A DNA stretch of 64,000 nt. It comes from Ideonella paludis. GTDB taxonomy: Bacteria; Pseudomonadota; Gammaproteobacteria; Burkholderiales; Burkholderiaceae_C. Positions 63,571 through 64,000 of the stretch are shown in pieces (the first letter of the stretch is position 1; each line of letters begins with the position of its first letter). The notes beneath the pieces were generated by a model, which worked only from the letters and a program-made list of their open reading frames with translations, ran no database searches and was not told the DNA's origin. The stretch covers positions 248,001 to 312,000 of the forward strand of contig NZ_JAGQDG010000001.1 in the NCBI RefSeq assembly GCF_018069865.1, given 5' to 3'. Position numbers and translations under genes: made by a program.

Positions 63571-64000
63571 TTATGGGCACACCACCGTCTTGGGCGCCAC
63601 GCAGCCTTCTGGGTCGATCAACTCATAAGTGTGGCTGCCTGAGGCTTGGCGCGTGAGGCTGGCGCGAGCCAGATCGCCGTTGATGGGCGCGTCTTGGCTA
63701 GCGCCGTCGATGGCGACGACCACCGACTGGCCATCATGGCTGCTGTCTGTCAGACGGACATTGACCGTGATCTTGCCTTTGGCACTGCAAGACGCCTTGA
63801 CGCTGCGAATGCTGCTGCAGGTGGGTGGCGTGGGGGTGGCGCCGCAGACTTGTGTGAAGGCGGCTTGCAGATCAGGGTTGGTGTAGAGGGTGCCTTGGTT
63901 GCCGCCAGTGCCCGAGGTGGTGCAGCCACCGTGGGTGTGAATGGCCACCACATTGCCACCGCTCAGCACCACGGAGCCACTGTTGCCGCCTTCGGTGTCT
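63571..64000 (-). CDS. Trypsin-fold (S1-like) serine protease, N-terminus beyond the window
   Basis: The frame enters from the right edge, giving 143 residues. It starts DTEGGNSGSVVLSGGNVVAIHTHGGC: GNSGS is the catalytic-serine motif of glutamyl-endopeptidase/trypsin-like proteases, and IHTHGGC is the following strand. After this end of the protease domain comes a second, cysteine-containing beta-like domain (residues about 60-143, CSSIRSVKASCSAKGKITVNVRL...) of unknown type. Catalytic His and Asp must lie outside the window. It is probably secreted, like the two subtilases. Confidence 0.8.
   Translation of the reverse strand, partial: DTEGGNSGSVVLSGGNVVAIHTHGGCTTSGTGGNQGTLYTNPDLQAAFTQVCGATPTPPTCSSIRSVKASCSAKGKITVNVRLTDSSHDGQSVVVAIDGASQDAPINGDLARASLTRQASGSHTYELIDPEGCVAPKTVVCP

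Overview
The window is GC-rich, densely coded chromosomal DNA from a betaproteobacterium, most probably order Burkholderiales (Comamonadaceae/Sphaerotilaceae-like). I infer this from gene content and order: a stand-alone homocysteine-methyltransferase half of MetH, the run rsmB - DUF4390 - ntrY - short NtrX-like regulator, a topoisomerase III with Zn-finger tail, tkt and gap close together, and chrA. No rRNA, CRISPR array, transposase, integrase or prophage gene was seen.

Layout. 0-5 kb: the end of an unknown gene, MetH homocysteine-binding half, a GlsB/YeaQ-type membrane protein, alanine racemase, a DedA protein, an EamA transporter and a glutathione peroxidase. 5-9.3 kb is accessory: a secreted unknown, then a hotdog thioesterase and a VOC protein whose convergent 3' ends are duplicated around an inserted GNAT-DUF4272 gene. 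9.3-12.7 kb: a DUF2332 gene between two Crp/Fnr regulators, and a sterol-desaturase-type oxygenase. 12.8-14.9 kb: an aminotransferase, a 590-base gene-free stretch with two inverted copies of a palindromic repeat, and a DUF1304 protein. 14.9-18 kb: a LysR regulator, two tiny ORFs and an aldehyde dehydrogenase.

18-31 kb is the most unusual part. A peptide-type ABC importer operon (two permeases, two ATPases) has a sulfotransferase gene embedded and translationally coupled in it. Its probable solute-binding protein and an amidase lie about 6 kb further on. Between them, on the other strand, is a giant lipoprotein (1745 aa) that joins a copper-radical galactose oxidase with its catalytic residues conserved, two PA14 domains, Ig-like and PKD domains, a YVTN beta-propeller and a di-haem cytochrome c peroxidase/MauG-like module. 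The amidase run continues with a TTC38-like protein, 3-methyladenine glycosylase I and a chromate transporter.

34.7-46 kb: a REC-REC-GGDEF cyclase, a tRNA-Phe/tRNA-Gly pair, the NtrYX-like two-component system with DUF4390 and RsmB, folE with a BLUF photoreceptor, a proA-queC-lemA-DUF4124 operon and a BamE-like lipoprotein. 46-52 kb: an AEC transporter, topoisomerase III, an alternating purine/pyrimidine tract, a SET-domain methyltransferase, birA and a SPOR protein. 52-56 kb: two paralogous secreted subtilases with GlyGly-CTERM-like tails. 56-64 kb: gap, a TonB-C-like unknown, tkt, speD, a hemerythrin protein, a chemoreceptor, and the end of a trypsin-fold protease cut by the window edge.
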